DNA of 64,000 nt, from NCBI RefSeq assembly GCF_003173575.1, contig NZ_QGNY01000007.1:186001-250000 (forward strand), given 5' to 3'. Made by a program: the position numbers and the translations under genes. How positions within the stretch are numbered: the stretch's first letter is position 1; the number at the start of each line of letters is the position of its first letter. Positions 54,845 to 62,374 of the stretch are shown piece by piece. Origin of the DNA: Pedobacter paludis (GTDB lineage: Bacteria > Bacteroidota > Bacteroidia > Sphingobacteriales > Sphingobacteriaceae). Under the pieces are notes generated by a model. The model was not told the origin of the DNA and made no database searches. It worked only from the letters and a program-made list of their open reading frames with translations.

Positions 54845-56269
54845 ATGCAACATACATTCAAATCCGACCGGGGCAGTTCAACACAAAATGGTACCGGCAT
54901 CTACCTTGCATCCTTCGGTGCGGCACAGACCGTTACCGGGTCAAAACATATCCTTTATACCCCCGATATGGACATTCTCATTGATTGCGGGCTTTTTCAG
55001 GGGATCAAGTCGCTAAGAATAAAAAACTGGGAAGCACCGGGTTTTGAAATTGAACGCATTGGTGCGTTATGCCTCACCCATGCCCATCTGGATCATTGCG
55101 GTTATATCCCAAGACTTGTTGGGGCAGGATACAGGGGAAAGATATACATGACCGCTCCTACCCGGGAGCTCACGGAACTTATTTTAAGAGATAGTGCAAA
55201 AATCCAGGAAGAAGATGCATGGAAGGCGAACCGTTACGGCTATTCAAAACACCATCCCGCAAAGCCGCTATACACGCTGACTGATGTCGAACGCTGTCTA
55301 CACCAGTTTGTAACTGTTGAGCCTGGGGTAGAGATCAGTATTGCAGGACAGGTGAGTATGAAGTACATGCCATCGGGCCATATTCCCGGGGCATGCTCCA
55401 TAGAATTTACCGTATCTGATAAGACAGTGCTCTTTTCAGGCGATATTGGACGCACGCACTCGGGTTTTTTGGATGCTCCCCAGCACGGAGCGCCTGCTGA
55501 CGCGGTTATTATGGAATCCACTTATGGGGACAGGCTCCATGGAACGCAATCGGCTGAAAGCGAACTGGAGGATGCCATCAACAGCACGCTTGAAATGGGC
55601 GGAAATGTGATGATACCTTGCTTTGCTGTCGGCAGAGCGCAGGAAATCATCAGGATTCTATATCTGCTCAAACAGGCAGGCAAAATCCCGCTGTCCCTGC
55701 CGGTTTATCTGGACAGTCCAATGGCCGCGGCAGCATCCGATATCTTATTGCGTTATCCGCAGTGGAGTACCTTGAGTGAAAATGAGTGCAGGATGATGAT
55801 GAAGGGTCTTATCATCAATGAGAAGCATGAAAACACGATCGGCATAATAAAAAACAAAAAAAGCAAGATAATCATTGCTGGCAGCGGGATGCTCTCGGGT
55901 GGCAGGATCCTGGAATACCTAAAACACTATGCCGGAGACAAGCGTAACTGCCTTATACTTTCGGGCTTTCAGGCTGAGGGTACTCGCGGGCGGGCACTTC
56001 TTGAAAAAACCCATGAGATACGCATAGACGGCCAATATTTTCCGGTACGGGCAAGGACGGTTTCGCTGAACAACCTTTCCGCACATGCCGATCAGCATGA
56101 ACTTATAGAATGGCTGAAATCATCATCAAAAAAAGAAACCCAGGTCTTTCTGGTGCACGGAGAACCCGGGGCCCAGGAATCCCTAAGGGTAAAGATCAGG
56201 GTTACACTGGGTTTTGAGGCCCGGATCAGCAGGGAGGGAGAAAAAATGAAGCTATTCGACATCCTCTAA
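54845..56269 (+). CDS. Beta-CASP metallo-beta-lactamase-fold RNA nuclease
   Basis: 474 residues. The MBL core carries LIDCGLFQG, LTHAHLDHCGYIPRLV (HxHxDH metal site), MPSGHIPGACSIEF, VLFSGDIGRTHSGF and MESTYGDRLHG. The beta-CASP insertion (about 200-370) is followed by GSGMLSGGRILEYL and the closing NLSAHADQHELIEWL with the last His. This family processes RNA (CPSF73/RNase J/YsH1-like). In Bacteroidota it often occurs in stress clusters. Upstream is an FNR-like site. Confidence 0.93.
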   Translation: MQHTFKSDRGSSTQNGTGIYLASFGAAQTVTGSKHILYTPDMDILIDCGLFQGIKSLRIKNWEAPGFEIERIGALCLTHAHLDHCGYIPRLVGAGYRGKIYMTAPTRELTELILRDSAKIQEEDAWKANRYGYSKHHPAKPLYTLTDVERCLHQFVTVEPGVEISIAGQVSMKYMPSGHIPGACSIEFTVSDKTVLFSGDIGRTHSGFLDAPQHGAPADAVIMESTYGDRLHGTQSAESELEDAINSTLEMGGNVMIPCFAVGRAQEIIRILYLLKQAGKIPLSLPVYLDSPMAAAASDILLRYPQWSTLSENECRMMMKGLIINEKHENTIGIIKNKKSKIIIAGSGMLSGGRILEYLKHYAGDKRNCLILSGFQAEGTRGRALLEKTHEIRIDGQYFPVRARTVSLNNLSAHADQHELIEWLKSSSKKETQVFLVHGEPGAQESLRVKIRVTLGFEARISREGEKMKLFDIL

Positions 56270-56364
56270 AAAGCTGGTTAATAAAAGCTATAAACTAGCT
56301 AAATAAGTAGCGTGGCTTAATAAATACTGCTAATGGAAAACAGTACACCAATAAGAAAAACAAA

Positions 56365-56666
56365 ATGGAAATACTGACCAGACAAAGCATTTTGTGCTCA
56401 GCGATGAACTATTACAAAAAATGGATGCGTACTGGCGCGCAGCGAATTACCTTTCTGTCGGACAAATCTATCTTTATGATAGTCCGCTACTCAAAGAACC
56501 ACTGCAGTTGTATCACGTAAAACCTATGTTGGTGGGACACTGGGGAACCTCTCGCGGTCAGAACTTTCTCTACGTGTCCAACAGCTGTAAAGATCAACAA
56601 TTGTCGGCCATTGTTATTATGAATAATCCCAAGCTGGTTTTCGAGGAATGTTTTAAGCTCCAGTAA
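56365..56666 (+). pseudogene. Truncated phosphoketolase (Xfp) N-terminus
   Basis: The frame after 56394 reads LSDELLQKMDAYWRAANYLS, then VGQIYLYDSPLLKEPLQL and LVGHWGTSRGQNFLYV, a near-verbatim match to the start of phosphoketolase (about 790 residues). It ends after about 90 residues in a diverged tail. The likely original start ATGGAAATACTGACC (56365) is out of frame by one base, as if one A of an AAAA run was lost. So at least a 5' frameshift and loss of about 90 percent of the gene are visible. The intact enzyme splits xylulose-5-P or fructose-6-P to acetyl-P. Confidence 0.85.
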
Positions 56667-56761
56667 AATAATCGGTATTTCATTGTCACTGTTTGGCCTC
56701 ATACAAACGAGTCAAAAGGCTCATACGAGCTTAAAAAAAACACTGGGCAGTTAAATCAGAT

Positions 56762-57254
56762 CACCTTTGGGAAAGGTTACTTACATTTTCATTGCAGTTG
56801 ATACCATAAAACTGGAACTTGGAGTGCTTAAAATCTATACCCTGTTTTTTGTCTAGATAAACGCGTCCGAGATTTTTCATGATTTTACCCGTTCCAAGGA
56901 TCAGTGAATCTCCTGTTTTTAGCAGCGCCAGTGGATTGGTAAAAACGGCATCTGCAGATTCGTCCGAGCGAAACCTGTAAGTGACAAAAAGCGTATCCCC
57001 TTGGTAGCTACCGGTAAATTTACCCTCATTTCTTTTGTGTTGGCATAGAGAATCGAAAGATGCCCGTTCACCGCGTTTTTTCCTGTAGTATTGATTTTCA
57101 GAAAAGCTGAATCTTTGCCATCGACTGCCATAAAACAGTCCGAGTTGGGCGGTAATTGCGTGAGTTTTTCCATATTTTCATTTTCGGAGCTATTGCGGCA
57201 CATCATCAAAACTGGCAGAGCAAAGACGAGTAGGTAAGAATAGTTTATTTTCAT
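56762..57254 (-). pseudogene. Frameshifted small lipoprotein gene
   Basis: From 57254 the frame reads MKINYSYLLVFALPVLMMC, a signal peptide with lipobox, and continues to NGHLSILYANTKEM. A different frame then reads EGKFTGSYQGDTLFVTYRF and SDESADAVFTNPLALLKTGD to a TGA at 56762-56764. The break lies at about 57021-57045, in a short A/T run: one extra base would join the two. The joined protein (about 165 residues) looks like a typical Bacteroidota lipoprotein with repeated beta strands. The first frame alone stops at 56919. It lies 28 bp after the USP gene. Confidence 0.8.
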
Positions 57255-57282
57255 GATTTGTGTTTTAAGGTTAGGCATAATT

Positions 57283-58158
57283 CTATCGCACCTTTTTTTC
57301 AATATAGTGTGGAGGAAATACCAGTAAGGGTGTGGTGGTATACCTTGCAAAACGTTTGGTTCTGCTTCCGCTGAATATTTTATCTAGTATGTTATGGTTC
57401 CTGTGGAGCATCGAGACAATGTCAATATCTTCCTGTTCCGCTATCCATTCAAGCCCCTTATCGATGTCGCTGTTCCAGACCGGTTCATAACGGATTTTAT
57501 TGTAGCCTGTAAGTATTCTCATCTGGTCGATAAAATCCTCACCGATAGCCTGCATACCGGTGTTGAGATCCTTTCTCATCTCAATGATGTGCAGCACGCA
57601 GACTTCAGCTTTAAACCATGATGCAAGTTTACAGAGGTATTCCAGTGGCTTTATATCTTGCGGCGTGAGTGACCCAGCATAGACTATTTTCTTTATCCCG
57701 TGGTATCGGGCACCGAACGGGATAAGAAGTACTGGGCGATCACCTTTTTCTATAATCGCCATGCTGTTACTGCCCAAGACGAAGTTCACAAGTCCGCCCG
57801 CTCCGGACAGTCCCATTACGACCAGGTCAGTATCAATCTGTGCGGAAATCTGCTTTATCACTGAAATAACCGGGCCTTCAGCGCAGCGGTAGTCTACCAA
57901 TGGACAGTTGCCAGGGTCATCCGGGCAGGAATCATCGAGTAGCTTTTTGACCATGAGGTCGAGTTTACCGCCGATGTTGCCTTCACGATCCGCAGTATCG
58001 ATAACCGGCCATAGACCGCTTTCCGATACAGGTACCGGAAGAATAAAAGCATTAGCGATAGTTATCCTGGCATCTAACACCTTCGCCATTGAAATGGCAT
58101 ATTTTGCCGCATTTTCAGCGGGAGCTGAAAAGTCGGTCGGAACTAGGATTTTTTTCAT
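57283..58158 (-). CDS. Tandem universal stress protein
   Basis: 291 residues, two UspA folds: MKKILVPTDFSAPAENAAKYAIS (first) and GIKKIVYAGSLTPQDIKPLEYL (second). The ATP pattern in the first half is canonical: GLSGAGGLVNFVLGSN. It is almost the same loop as in the protein at 43462, so both belong to one subfamily. The C-terminal part ends LLVFPPHYIEKK. The frameshifted lipoprotein follows by 28 bp. Confidence 0.93.
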   Translation of the reverse strand: MKKILVPTDFSAPAENAAKYAISMAKVLDARITIANAFILPVPVSESGLWPVIDTADREGNIGGKLDLMVKKLLDDSCPDDPGNCPLVDYRCAEGPVISVIKQISAQIDTDLVVMGLSGAGGLVNFVLGSNSMAIIEKGDRPVLLIPFGARYHGIKKIVYAGSLTPQDIKPLEYLCKLASWFKAEVCVLHIIEMRKDLNTGMQAIGEDFIDQMRILTGYNKIRYEPVWNSDIDKGLEWIAEQEDIDIVSMLHRNHNILDKIFSGSRTKRFARYTTTPLLVFPPHYIEKKVR

Positions 58159-58524
58159 TTCTTATTGTTTTAGCTTCGTTGAAAACCGCATTTAAGTTCA
58201 TCTGCTATGGTCAATACATTTTCCATTGCCGGAATGACCATCATGCAGGGATTTCCAAAGTTAATACCTGAAGCACATGCCGGAAGATGACCCGGATTGG
58301 TCAAAAGAATGATTTAGAACAGCCGAGGGAATAAAATCCAAATTAAGCTTTACCACCTTGTCCCACTTTCGTATGGAACATATGTGGGAACACGAGAAAT
58401 TAAAAAAAGCTGCTGTCCACCTTGTTAGAAGTGATTTTGATCAGTACTTCACTTGATTGTGCTCATTGGACGGGCATTTCTGTTAGGATATCTTTATAAA
58501 CATGATTATAGCCTGTAAAGAGAA
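58159..58524. other. Divergent region with 16-bp dyad
   Basis: 365 bp between the USP at 57283-58158 and the chimeric gene. At 58288-58303, TGACC-CGGATT-GGTCA is a 5-6-5 dyad with CRP-like spacing. At 58456-58467, TGATTGTGCTCA matches the FNR-like form except for one position. No gene recognised. Confidence 0.4.
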
Positions 58525-58863
58525 ATGAATAAACCAACAAAGAGCGAAAACCGGACATCTTCTTTTAAGCATTCGATTACGGGATTTTTTGAAGATACCG
58601 GACACATCTCGGCTTTTGCCGGCAAGTTCTTTCGCGTAGGCTTCCGTCCGCGTTATGAGCATAAGAAGCTCTGTTTTATCGAGCGGGGAACGCCGGCATC
58701 TGTCATTATCAGACTTTCCCGCTTCTGGAATGCAGACATGATTGTTTTGGGGACGCATGGCAGAAAAGGGTTTTCCCATTTTTTGATGGGAAGCGTGGCC
58801 GAAGAGGTGATGCGGAATTCCAGCAAACCACTCATCATCATTCCCATATCTGAAAAGCAATGA
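58525..58863 (+). CDS. Chimeric protein: MlaE-permease-like N-terminus joined to USP C-terminus
   Basis: 112 residues. Residues about 12-50 (GFFEDTGHISAFAGKFFRV, RPRYEHKKLCFI) look like the cytoplasmic start of MlaE-type ABC permeases. Residues about 52-107 are the C-terminal half of a UspA fold: RGTPASVIIRLSRFWNADMI, then the canonical ATP loop GTHGRKGFSHFLMGSVAEEV and KPLIIIP. The N-terminal half of the USP and the rest of the permease are missing. A deletion fusing two genes is the simplest explanation. The frame is open and overlaps the next start codon, so it may still be translated. Confidence 0.7.
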   Translation: MNKPTKSENRTSSFKHSITGFFEDTGHISAFAGKFFRVGFRPRYEHKKLCFIERGTPASVIIRLSRFWNADMIVLGTHGRKGFSHFLMGSVAEEVMRNSSKPLIIIPISEKQ

Positions 58864-59891
58864 TAGAAATCCGAAAGGAAGGGATTCTGCTCTACCCTAC
58901 AGATAGGCCCTTTGAATCCAGGGCGGTACTTAACCCTGCGGTTCTTCAGGAAGGAGAAAACATGGTCATGCTGTACAGGGCCGTTAATGCATCCGGCATC
59001 TCAACGATTGGCAAATGTATATTTAAGGGCCCGCTCGAAATCATCCAAAGAGATAAAGCACCGCTCCTAATTCCCTTAGGCGAAGAAGAAAGTACCGGAA
59101 TGGAAGATCCCAGGCTGGTAAAAATAGATGGCACATATCTTTTAAGCTATACCGCTTTTGACGGAATGAATGCACTTGGTGCTGTTGCGGTATCTTCAGA
59201 CCTAAAGACTTTTGAGCGTTATGGTGTTATTGTCCCCAAAATTGTCTTTCCGGCCTTCAGAATGCTTGCGGAACAATCTGGGGTATTGAATCCAAAATAT
59301 GCCCGGTATGCTCACGACAAGACCCTGGCCAAGGGCAACAGGCCTCTTCTGGTCTGGGATAAAGACCTGGTTTTCTTTCCAAGAAGGATCAATGGTAAAC
59401 TATATCTCATGCACAGGATAAAACCGGACATACAACTCGCCAGTGGGGTCAATCTTTCGGATTTTGACAAGCCTTTTTGGGAAGATAACCTGAAACACTT
59501 TCAGACACATATCCTGCTACGTCCCAGGTTCGCTCACGAGGTAAGCTATATTGGTGGCGGATGCCCACCGATCGAAACCGGATTGGGATGGCTGGTGATC
59601 TATCATGGCGTATGTGATACACCCGATGGATACCGGTACAGTGCGTGCGCTGCCCTGCTTGAGCTTGACAATCCCGAGCGGGAAATCTCCCGTCTGCCCT
59701 ATCCGCTGTTTTATCCTGAAAAGAACTGGGAACGTGATGGTGAGGTTAATGATGTCTGTTTTCCGTCCGGCGCGGCTGTATTTTCGGAAAGGCTCTACAT
59801 TTATTACGGAGCTGCAGACTCCTGCATCGCCTGTGCTTCGGTTGACCTCAAAGGTCTTTGCATGGAGCTCTGGCGTTTCCGTGATCTATAA
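58860..59891 (+). CDS. GH130-family beta-1,4-mannooligosaccharide phosphorylase-like enzyme
   Basis: 343 residues, five-bladed beta-propeller family. It shows SRAVLNPAVL, GMEDPRLVKIDGTYLLSYTA (catalytic Asp motif), AHEVSYIGGGCPPIETGLGWLVIYHGV, and VCFPSGAAVFSERLYIYYGAAD (phosphate-site segment). GH130 enzymes phosphorolyse or hydrolyse beta-mannosides. The ATG overlaps the chimera's stop in an ATGA, so translation is coupled. In Bacteroidota stress clusters such genes are seen near USPs; the substrate is unproven here. Confidence 0.92.
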   Translation: MIEIRKEGILLYPTDRPFESRAVLNPAVLQEGENMVMLYRAVNASGISTIGKCIFKGPLEIIQRDKAPLLIPLGEEESTGMEDPRLVKIDGTYLLSYTAFDGMNALGAVAVSSDLKTFERYGVIVPKIVFPAFRMLAEQSGVLNPKYARYAHDKTLAKGNRPLLVWDKDLVFFPRRINGKLYLMHRIKPDIQLASGVNLSDFDKPFWEDNLKHFQTHILLRPRFAHEVSYIGGGCPPIETGLGWLVIYHGVCDTPDGYRYSACAALLELDNPEREISRLPYPLFYPEKNWERDGEVNDVCFPSGAAVFSERLYIYYGAADSCIACASVDLKGLCMELWRFRDL

Positions 59892-60092
59892 AGAATCATG
59901 ATAATCATTCCATTCAACACAAATGCCCGATTATCTTGAAACCTTGCTTTATAAAAAAAAATCTGGACCTATTGAACAATTATATTAATTCAATAGCTGA
60001 ACCATAAAAAACCTTCATTCCTTATGCATCCTAGCCTGATCAGCTCGCCTAAAAAGTGTTTGCCTTTAATTGATTAAATTCTCCTGTAAAGT

Positions 60093-61004
60093 TTAATTAT
60101 GCACTTGCCTTTCACCTAACCTAGCGGGACCGGGGCTAGTAGCGAAGCTCTGGGGAAAGATAATCAAGGGCACCCGGGTCCTGGAAATCATTCTTAAGGT
60201 TTTATCTCCCCCGAAGAGTTCTTCTATCATACTGTGCTTTTTGTGCACCATTGCCAGCATATCCGCTTCAGCGTTTTTGTCCAAAACCGCTAAGGCCTCC
60301 TCAAGGGTATCTTTTTGTTTGTGCCTGTAAAAAACCTTAGGGTAATCAATTGCCTGGGCTACCTTGTCCAGAAATTTTTTCTCTTTCTGCAGGAACTGTC
60401 CTCCCTTCTCAGCGGATATCCTGTTGTGAAAAATAAGCAGATCTGAATGATAAGCAGACGCGATTTGAGCTAAAAAACCAAGTGCTGTGATATCACTATC
60501 CCCAAAGTCAGTAGCGAAAACAATCTGCTGGATCGGTACAGGGGGAAAGTTCATGGGAACAAGCAGCACGGGCACACTGGTCCATTTGATCAGCTTACGG
60601 ATCGTACTTCCGGGCAAAGTTCCCAAATATCTTTCCTCAGGCTTGATCCCCATGACAATCATACCCATATCCTTCTGGTTGAAAAAGGATTTTATCCCGG
60701 CCGCAGGAACACCAATTGTTGAGAAAACCTCGATTAGCGGCTTAGAGCTATCATTGCACAACTGGTCTGCATCCTGGTTAAGTTTTGCCTCCAGTAAAGA
60801 CAATCTCTCCAATGAATCCTTTTCGGCAAGATCATATAAGCTGTCCTGGGAAAACATGGTCCCCTCTGCTACCATTGGTAAGCCAACCGAGTAGATGTGA
60901 ATTATGGAAAGATTCATTCCGCATGAGCATGCCATCCGTAGCGCATAATCTGCCGCAGAAGCCGCTGCCCTGGAAAAATCTGTGGCAATCAATATTTTAT
61001 ACAT
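60093..61004 (-). CDS. Tandem universal stress protein
   Basis: 303 residues, two UspA folds. It starts MYKILIATDFSRAAASAADYAL; the second half starts IQQIVFATDFGDSDITALGF. The ATP loop reads GIKPEERYLGTLPGST, so the second Gly is Pro while the final GS remains. Lys/Arg-rich helices end the second domain. It is divergent from the USP at 61180 across a 175-bp gap containing one FNR-like palindrome. A single-gene unit by position. Confidence 0.93.
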   Translation of the reverse strand: MYKILIATDFSRAAASAADYALRMACSCGMNLSIIHIYSVGLPMVAEGTMFSQDSLYDLAEKDSLERLSLLEAKLNQDADQLCNDSSKPLIEVFSTIGVPAAGIKSFFNQKDMGMIVMGIKPEERYLGTLPGSTIRKLIKWTSVPVLLVPMNFPPVPIQQIVFATDFGDSDITALGFLAQIASAYHSDLLIFHNRISAEKGGQFLQKEKKFLDKVAQAIDYPKVFYRHKQKDTLEEALAVLDKNAEADMLAMVHKKHSMIEELFGGDKTLRMISRTRVPLIIFPQSFATSPGPARLGERQVHN

Positions 61005-61132
61005 AACAACTATTCTATTTTGAAGTTATAAATCTGATAAAACCAAAATTGGTAGCAGGTGAGGGAAATCAGCGGTACCGATGATACTGGAGATAAAGCA
61101 ACAGAAGCCATGGGCAGGATTATTATAGGAGC

Positions 61133-61144
61133 TGACCGTTGTCA
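61133..61144. promoter_or_regulatory. FNR/CRP-like operator, TGACCGTTGTCA
   Basis: TGAC-CGTT-GTCA in the 175-bp gap between two divergent USP genes, 36 bp before the start at 61180. The core CGTT is the same as in the site at 44417. Confidence 0.5.
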
Positions 61145-61179
61145 TCAAAAAAACAAAGTCCTTCCCCTAGCTTAGCCAG

Positions 61180-62070
61180 ATGAAAACAATATTGGTCATG
61201 ACCGATTTTTCAAGGGCTGCGAAAAATGCTGCTCAAACCGCTTTAAACATTGCGGAACAATTTGGGGCTGAGCTACTGCTGCTGCACAGCTATCACCTGC
61301 CTCAAATTATTCTCGCTGAACCTTTAAAAATGGACTATAAGGAAATTGAGGAGAAGGCTGCAGTTTCGCTTGAAAAAGAAAAGGAAAGACTTTTAAAGCT
61401 AATGAAAACCCGCCAAGGGTATGTCAGAATCCACACGATAAACACCATTGCCCCGATATCTGAGATACTGTACGACATCCAGCAGGGCGAAAAACTAATG
61501 CTGGCTGTGATGGGCAGGCACAAAAGGCATAAAAGTAATTTTCTTTTTGCAAACCATATCCATATTGCCATGCGAAACAGCGATTGTCCGCTGCTTATAT
61601 TATCATCCAGTGAATTCCTTCCGGACAGCTGCAGGATAAATTTCGCTTCCGACCTCAATGAGAAGGACATCGCGCTGCTTGAATCCATTGATAAGATCCG
61701 CAAAGCGTTCAAGGCCAGCCTGTCGATCAGTTACGTAATGGAGAGTCCAGGGCTAATTGCTGATTTTAATGAAGAAGGCCGTATAGCATCTTTTCAAGGC
61801 GTCTTGCGGAGAGATAAATTCAGCGATATCCCCTTTCATCTTTTAAAATCTCCTTCGATCGCCCATGAAATCGACCGTATGTTTCCTCCATCTAAAGATA
61901 ATCTTTTACTACTTGTGAACAGGACCCATGGGTTGCTTCATGAGATTTTTCATTCCTCTCACTGCTATGCAATTATTAAAAAGCACCGTGGGGCCATCCT
62001 GGTGTTGCCTGAACATTGGAAACCGGCATGCCGGCCACTTACAGGCGCAGGAGCATCGGAACAGGTTTAA
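61180..62070 (+). CDS. Tandem universal stress protein (degenerate ATP loop)
   Basis: 296 residues, two UspA-like halves, MKTILVMTDFSRAAKNAAQTAL and SCRINFASDLNEKDIALLES. In the first half the expected ATP loop reads GRHKRHKSNFLFANHIHIAM: neither the second Gly nor the GS is present. So nucleotide binding is doubtful, as in the USP at 49933, whose loop is similar. The C-terminal end is Pro/Gly-rich. Divergent from the USP at 60093. Confidence 0.92.
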   Translation: MKTILVMTDFSRAAKNAAQTALNIAEQFGAELLLLHSYHLPQIILAEPLKMDYKEIEEKAAVSLEKEKERLLKLMKTRQGYVRIHTINTIAPISEILYDIQQGEKLMLAVMGRHKRHKSNFLFANHIHIAMRNSDCPLLILSSSEFLPDSCRINFASDLNEKDIALLESIDKIRKAFKASLSISYVMESPGLIADFNEEGRIASFQGVLRRDKFSDIPFHLLKSPSIAHEIDRMFPPSKDNLLLLVNRTHGLLHEIFHSSHCYAIIKKHRGAILVLPEHWKPACRPLTGAGASEQV

Positions 62071-62374
62071 ACCTGCTGGCTTGATCCTGCCTTTACGATT
62101 TCGAAGCCGATAAAATCATGGCTTCATCCACCCGAAAAAAAACATAAGTGATGGTGGTAGCCCGCTTAAATCAAATCCCTTTTAAAAACAATATGACAAC
62201 CATCATTGACCCGAATGATCCCGGTCATTAATTAGTGTAAAAAAAAGAAACAATTTTAGCTATCAGTAGCTATCTGCATATCATCAGTTGAATAAAAACT
62301 GTGTATGAGCGGACGATTTACACCTCGCAGGAATCCCGGTGACTAATTTTTGTATATTTATGAAGTAGGCTAAT
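62071..62374. other. Upstream region of the PAS kinase
   Basis: About 300 bp containing the FNR-like palindrome (62215-62228), a tandem TAGCTATC (period 10, near 62262) and a second copy of a 22-bp segment (62218-62239 and 62333-62354, 18 of 22 identical). The second copy runs into TAATTTTTG, close to the Bacteroidota -7 form TAnnTTTG. Confidence 0.45.
62215..62228. promoter_or_regulatory. FNR/CRP-like operator, ATGATCCCGGTCAT
   Basis: ATGAT-CCCG-GTCAT, 147 bp before the kinase start at 62375. Same core CCCG as the site at 54780. Confidence 0.5.
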
